NCBI GenBank assembly: GCA_964059195.1
Contig: CAXKWD010000006.1
Location: forward strand, 179,334,849-179,398,848
Length of the DNA: 64,000 nucleotides
Source of the DNA: Ectobius pallidus
Lineage: Eukaryota; Arthropoda; Insecta; Blattodea; Ectobiidae
Reading direction: 5' to 3'
A model generated the notes under the pieces. That model ran no database searches, was not told the DNA's origin, and saw only the letters and a program-made list of their open reading frames with translations. This document shows positions 58,851 to 64,000 of this stretch, piece after piece; the first letter of the stretch is position 1, and the number at the start of each line of letters is the position of its first letter. Both the position numbers and the translations under genes were made by a program.

Positions 58851-60015
58851 CAAAGTTCATTGGGTAAGAATAAACTTCCAATTTCTGAGTCCCTCCGTAT
58901 TTTTATCTCCATTTCTCATACAAATGAAGCACTGTTTTTTTTCCAATTGCTGTAGTTAAAGGAGTAGTTCTAATTCACTTCTAAAATTTTTTAACTGAAT
59001 ATTTTTAGCACGCATAATGATAATCTTGCAACAATTTTAAAGGCCCCAAGAAATTTGAATGAGACTAAGTATTAATGTAACCTTGTTTATTCTTGAAAAT
59101 CCTAATTTTTGTGTGTGTGTGTGTGTTACAGATATACTACTGTACGCTGGCTGTTACACATGTACAATCCTGAGGATTACAAAGCATGAACTAAGAAGAT
59201 AGAAGAGTAAGAGTGTCCTTATACAAGTCTACAATTGAGTGCTCCTGGTTTCTGGGTTGTGGCTGTGGTGTACTCAACAATAGTTCCAAGTGTAACTCAC
59301 ATCCTCTTTCAGTACATAGAAAAGATGAGTATCGTTCCATTTTAAGAAATTTAATTTTAGAAAGTTTAGAGTTCAAAAGTTTAAAGTTACAACATCTGAT
59401 ACCATCCATATTTCATCATTTTATCTGCTACAGATGAAGCATTGTCCTCATATATTTGCTGTAGTTAAAGAGTAGTTCAGATTAGTTAAAGAGTAGTTTG
59501 TTGTAGCCAGCACTAACGATACTAAAATTGCTGATATATAGGTCAATGCTTTCTTATTAAATTGAAAAGATTTAATTTACCACTAAATGTTTTGTAAATT
59601 GATTTCTTTTAGCACATAAAATGCTACATTTGCAACAATTTTAAAAGTCCCAAGAATGTTCAATGCAAAGTAAAGAGTTCAGAAGTTTAAACTTAAAAAT
59701 TCTGATTCCATCCCGATTTTCATCTTGTTTTCTACTCACAATTGAAGCATTGTCATCTTCTAATTGTTGTAGTTAAGGAGTAGTTCAGAGTAATTAAAGT
59801 GTAGTTTGTTGCACTAACAATACCATAACTGCAGTTAGATAAGACATGCTTTCTCATTAAATTGAAAACTTTTAATTCACTTCTGGAAGTTTTGTAAGTT
59901 AAATATTTTTTTGCGCATAAAATACCGAATTTTTAAACAATTTTACAAGAATAAAAAAAGCATTAATCTACGCTTGCTTATTCTTAAAAATCATAATCTT
60001 TTGTTTGTTTGTTAT
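58851..60015 (+). repeat. Cassette cluster (second copy)
   Basis: Copy of the start of 45841-47403, with a GT run ahead of TTACAG (59127-59132) and the conserved block. After about 59810 identity to the 46-kb copy falls sharply, marking the edge of the duplication. It breaks at GTTTGTTTGTTAT (60015) into a zinc-finger module, exactly where an acceptor-like AG would be expected. Confidence 0.6.
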
Positions 60016-61479
60016 CACGGCCATTTGATGATTAAAGCAAAATCGGTGTTGATAACACAAATTAGAATGCTAGCTTTTGTTTTGTGTAATTCTCGGTACG
60101 GATAAACATAACTGACGATTGTGGAAGTTCCTTTTGTTTAAAATAATTAGGCTTAAGCACATATGATGGTAAATTGCAGAATATGTTATTAGAACTTTAG
60201 CTTTTTTTTAAATATAATTTTCGGTCCGGATAAAAATTAGGAACATTACAATAAACTGTAATGTTTGCTATAGCTAGGCAGAAGTGTATACGATGTTAAA
60301 TTGCAGAATATATCGTTTTAGAGCTGCAGAAATCATGAATTTAAAGATTCCGATGGAAAAATACCTTTTGCATGTGATATCTGTAAGAAGTCATTCCTTT
60401 TGATTTGTGATTACGCTCATATGAGTGTCAACGCAACACCCTCTATGGCATGTTAATTTTCACATAACTAAGGTACATTTAATACAACATTAATTTGGAA
60501 AATCCAGGAGTATGCGTACGAAAAAAAAGGAAATCCGAACAAATTAATTGAAGCAACGAATGATCGTTTATAATTGATAGCTAATTCAATTGAAAACAGC
60601 ACACAGAATACATGTCATACAGGTGTTTCTCTTGTGACATATGTTTGAAGACATTTCCTGATAAAAGAATACTCAAAGAGACATTAGTTAATTAAAAATC
60701 AGCAGGATGTGTACGAAAAAACGAAAATCTGAACGAAATTGAATTCCACGAAACAAATTTCAGAGATTTATTTGGAGGTTTGGAAAATGTCGTATCAACT
60801 GGGTCGTTACAGAAGGGATCATGGTTGACAAAATGTATTTTACGGCTAAATTCATGCAGTTATTTCTCTTTATAAATACTCCGTATTTGAAATAAAAGCC
60901 ATGTTGCATGTGAAAGATTCTGTCCTTTGTATCTGTCACGATTGCCTAGGAGAACAGTAATTAAAGTCGTGATTTTTCCCATATAATGTCTTGGTAATGT
61001 CTATCACGCCCATTTGATGATTAGACCAAAATCGGTCTTCATAACACAAATTAGAATGTAAGTTTTGTTTTGTATAATTCTCGGTACGGATAGGTAAACA
61101 TAACTGACGATTATGGAAGTTCCTTTTGTTTAAAATAATTAGGCTTAAGCACATGTGATGGTAAATTGCGGCATATGTTATTAGATTTTTGGCTTTTCTG
61201 GATAAAAATTAGGAACATTACAATAAACTGTAATGTTTGCAATAGTTAGGCCGAAGTGTATACGGTGTTAATTTGCAGAATATATCGTTTTAGAGCTGCA
61301 GAAATCATGAATTTAAAGATTCCGATGGAAAAATACCTATTGCATGTGGTATCTGTAAGAAGTCATTCCTTTTGGTTTGTGATTACGCTCATATGAGTGT
61401 CAACGCATTACCCTCTATTTCAAGTTAATTTTCACATAAATAAGTTAACATTAATACAACATCAATATGGAAAATTCAG
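60016..61479 (+). repeat. Two further zinc-finger modules in tandem
   Basis: Modules at about 60016-60904 and 60905-61479. Finger relics near 60352 (IPFACDICKKSFLLICDYAH after repair of one base) and 61323 (IACGICKKSFLLVCDYAHMS). In both, the second zinc-binding histidine position is Asn. The second lacks the KFQRF stretch. Confidence 0.6.
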
Positions 61480-62419
61480 GAGTTTACTTGAATATTTTTA
61501 ATACATATAATGTTAAGAAGGGCCGAAAAAGTTTCAATTATTCACACTGAGTTTACCCTTGCTTACTCTTAAAAATCATAATCTTATGTTCATTTCTTAC
61601 AGATATACTACCATGAACTGATATACAACCCTGAGGACTACAAAACATGAAGAGTAAGAATGTCCTTTCTACAAGTCTACACCTCTATATACAGGTAAAA
61701 TATTTCTGTATTATTAAGTAACACCTTTTATATTCCACAACCTATAATACATTTTGTATTTCTGCTACCACAAATTAACATTTTACAAAAGGAATACTTT
61801 AGGTTCTGGTCATATATAAAATTTTTCCAAAATTAGCATTATTTTAAAGGTCCCAAGAAATTTCAATGATACATTCTGAGTATTAATGTACCCCTGCTTA
61901 TTGTTTAAAATAATAATCTTTTGTTTGCTTTTAACAGATATACTACTGTGTGCTGTACCCCTGCTTATTGTTTAAATTAATAATCTTTTGTTTGTTTTTA
62001 ACAGATATACTACTGTGTGCTGGCGGTTACACATGTACAACCCTGAGGATTACATACATGAACTAAGAAGATAGAAGAGTAAGATCTGGCTTCTGGCTGT
62101 GATGCGGTCAACAATAGTTCCACATCCTGTGTCAGTACAAAGAAAAGATGAGTATTCTTCCATTTTAAGAAATTCAATTTGACAGAGTTTAGAGTTTAGA
62201 GTTTATAAGTTTAAACTTCGAACACCTGATTTTCATCATTTTATCTGCTAAAAATGGAGCATTGTCCTCATATATTTGCTGTAGTTAAAAAGTAGTTCAG
62301 ATTAGTTAAAGAGTAGTTTGTTGTAGCTAGCACTAACGATACTAAAATTGCAGATATATCGGTCAATGCCTTCATAAAACTTGATAATTTTTGGCACATA
62401 AAATGCTACTTTTGGAACA
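61480..62419 (+). repeat. Cassette cluster with a 67-bp local duplication
   Basis: Cassettes with TTACAG (61597-61602) and TTAACAG endings. The stretch 61887-61953 is directly repeated at 61954-62020, so a polypyrimidine tract, AG and TACTACTGTGTGCTG occur twice in a row. Confidence 0.65.
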
Positions 62420-62660
62420 AAACTTTAATGTTTGCAATAGTTAGGCCGATGTTAAAGTGCAGAATATATCGTTTTAGGGCTGCAGAAAACATAAATTTAA
62501 ATATTCTCGATGGAGAAAAACCTATTGCATGTGGTATCTGTAAGAAGTCATTCCTTTTGGTTTGTGATTACGCTCATATGACTGTCAACGCATTACCCTC
62601 TATTGTAAGTTAATTTTCACATAAATAAGTTAAAATTAATAGATCATTATAGAAATTCCA
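62420..62660 (+). pseudogene. Isolated C2H2 finger relic
   Basis: Encodes DGEKPIACGICKKSFLLVCD then YAHMTVNALPS (62509-62605). The cysteines, the aromatic and the first histidine are present, but the final histidine position is Asn and a stop follows. Flanked on both sides by cassette sequence. Confidence 0.6.
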
Positions 62661-63076
62661 GGAGTTTACTTGAATATTTTTAATACATATAATGTTAAGA
62701 AGGGCCCAAGAAGTTTCAATTATTCACACTGAGTTTACCCTTACTTACTCTAAATGTAATGTAAATTGATTTTTTTAGCAAATAAAATTCTACATTCGCA
62801 ACAATTTTAAAAGTCCCAAGAATGTTTAAACTTGTAAATTCTGATTCCATCTCTATTTTCATCATGTTTTCTACTCACAATTGAAGCATCTCTTCTAATT
62901 GCTGTAGTTAAAGAGTAGTTCAGAGTAATTAAAGTGTACTTGGTTCTATTAACAATACTAAAACTGCTGTTAGACATAAGACAATGCTTTCATATTAAAT
63001 TGAAAAATTAAGTTTAAATTTTTTGCACATAATATACCGAATTTTCCAACAATTTTAATATATTTTGTTTGTTTGT
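62661..63076 (+). repeat. Final cassette fragment
   Basis: Cassette landmarks in order: TATAATGTTAAGAAGGGCCC, ACTCACAATTGAAGCAT, TTAAAGAGTAGTTCAGAG, then the pyrimidine-rich TTTTGTTTGTTTGTAACAG that ends at the 7-bp array. No gene seen. Confidence 0.6.
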
Positions 63077-63601
63077 AACAGCCAACAGCCAACAGCCAAC
63101 AGCCAACAGCCAACAGCCAACAGCCAACAGCCAACAGCCAACAGCCAACAGCCAACAGCCAACAGCCAACAGCCAACAGCCAACAGCCAACAGCCAACAG
63201 CCAACAGCCAACAGCCAACAGCCAACAGCCAACAGCCAACAGCCAACAGCCAACAGCCAACAGCCAACAGCCAACAGCCAACAGCCAACAGCCAACAGCC
63301 AACAGCCAACAGCCAACAGCCAACAGCCAACAGCCAACAGCCAACAGCCAACAGCCAACAGCCAACAGCCAACAGCCAACAGCCAACAGCCAACAGCCAA
63401 CAGCCAACAGCCAACAGCCAACAGCCAACAGCCAACAGCCAACAGCCAACAGCCAACAGCCAACAGCCAACAGCCAACAGCCAACAGCCAACAGCCAACA
63501 GCCAACAGCCAACAGCCAACAGCCAACAGCCAACAGCCAACAGCCAACAGCCAACAGCCAACAGCCAACAGCCAACAGCCAACAGCCAACAGCCAACAGC
63601 C
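63077..63601. repeat. Perfect 7-bp tandem repeat (CCAACAG, 74 copies)
   Basis: Copies from 63082 to 63599 are uninterrupted, with partial units at both ends. Because 7 is not a multiple of 3, every frame reads the same 7-residue cycle (QQPTANS on plus, AVGCWLL on minus), so the long open frames here are artefacts of the repeat and not genes. Confidence 0.97.
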
Positions 63602-64000
63602 GTTTTGGAGTTTTTCTTGGGAGGTTAGGTTTGGAGGTTAGGTTTAGAGTTTTTCTTGGGAGGTTAGGTTTGGAGGTTAGGTTTAGAGTTTTTCTTGGGA
63701 GGTTAGGTTTGGAGGTTAGGTTTAGAGTTTTTCTTGGGAGGTTAGGTTTGGAGGTTAGGTTTAGAGTTTTTCTTGGGAGGTTAGGTTTGGAGGTTAGGTT
63801 TAGAGTTTTTCTTGGGAGGTTAGGTTTGGAGGTTAGGTTTAGAGTTTTTCTTGGGAGGTTAGGTTTGGAGGTTAGGTTTAGAGTTTTTCTTGGGAGGTTA
63901 GGTTTGGAGGTTAGGTTTAGAGTTTTTCTTGGGAGGTTAGGTTTGGAGGTTAGGTTTAGAGTTTTTCTTGGGAGGTTAGGTTTGGAGGTTAGGTTTAGAG
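63602..64000. repeat. 39-bp minisatellite, ten copies, runs off window
   Basis: From 63611 a 39-bp unit is repeated exactly ten times to the window edge. Each unit joins TTTTTCTTGGGA to two near-copies of GGTTAGGTTTGGA. The pentamer TTAGG, the telomere unit of many arthropods, occurs twice per unit, but not in the simple head-to-tail form of a telomere. Confidence 0.95.

Noticed and set aside
62970..63641. Long open frames of 175-208 residues on both strands
   Set aside because: They are produced by the perfect 7-bp repeat, which reads one 7-residue cycle in all frames. Not genes.
63077..64000. CRISPR-like array
   Set aside because: Repeats are contiguous with no unique spacers, and the context is eukaryotic.
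63602..64000. True telomere
   Set aside because: TTAGG words are embedded in a 39-bp unit rather than repeated head to tail, and the orientation to a chromosome end is unknown.

Overview
This window is eukaryotic, almost certainly animal and probably arthropod. It is AT-rich, has no operons and no intact gene, and consists of nested repeats. It carries relics of Penelope-like, pogo/Tigger, hAT, copia and non-LTR elements, decayed C2H2 zinc-finger exons, and a terminal minisatellite built around GGTTAGG. The species cannot be named from sequence alone. No host gene that could make a functional protein is visible, and the short open frames are repeat relics or chance.

Region 1 (1-26032) is a higher-order tandem array. 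Four long units of about 6.59 kb (the fifth cut off) and one short 2.5-kb unit share diagnostic variants, showing that a 9.1-kb block was duplicated in tandem. Each long unit holds several copies of an exon-like cassette (pyrimidine tract, AG, about 80 bp, GTAAGA), a foldback element with an 11-bp target duplication, a palindromic Penelope-like element made only of GIY-YIG tails, a 482-bp direct duplication and a pogo/Tigger remnant.

Region 2 (26033-34226) is a mosaic: a TA-flanked inverted-repeat element, a 1.6-kb element edged by TATAAATAA motifs, more cassettes, a small hAT element, the 3' end of a copia element with its LTR, and an inverted copy of the zinc-finger module found further right.

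Region 3 (34227-36435) is a minus-strand non-LTR retrotransposon with a recognisable reverse transcriptase, broken by at least three lesions.

Region 4 (36436-62660) looks like a collapsed tandem cluster of C2H2 zinc-finger genes. Four copies of a 3.4-kb unit (starting near 36441, 39839, 49657 and 52206) each carry a promoter-like block, a possible first exon and finger relics. Three of them have the same LINE fragment inside a finger. A segment of several kilobases (42.4-46.8 kb) recurs about 13.0 kb downstream (55.5-59.8 kb). Young hAT and LINE insertions mark individual copies and can be read against empty paralogous sites.

Region 5 (62660-64000) ends in 74 perfect copies of a 7-bp repeat followed directly by ten copies of a 39-bp repeat that runs off the window.

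The features therefore do not form a pathway. Their interest lies in the history they record: repeated segmental duplication, recombination between cassettes, and several palindromes able to form hairpins.
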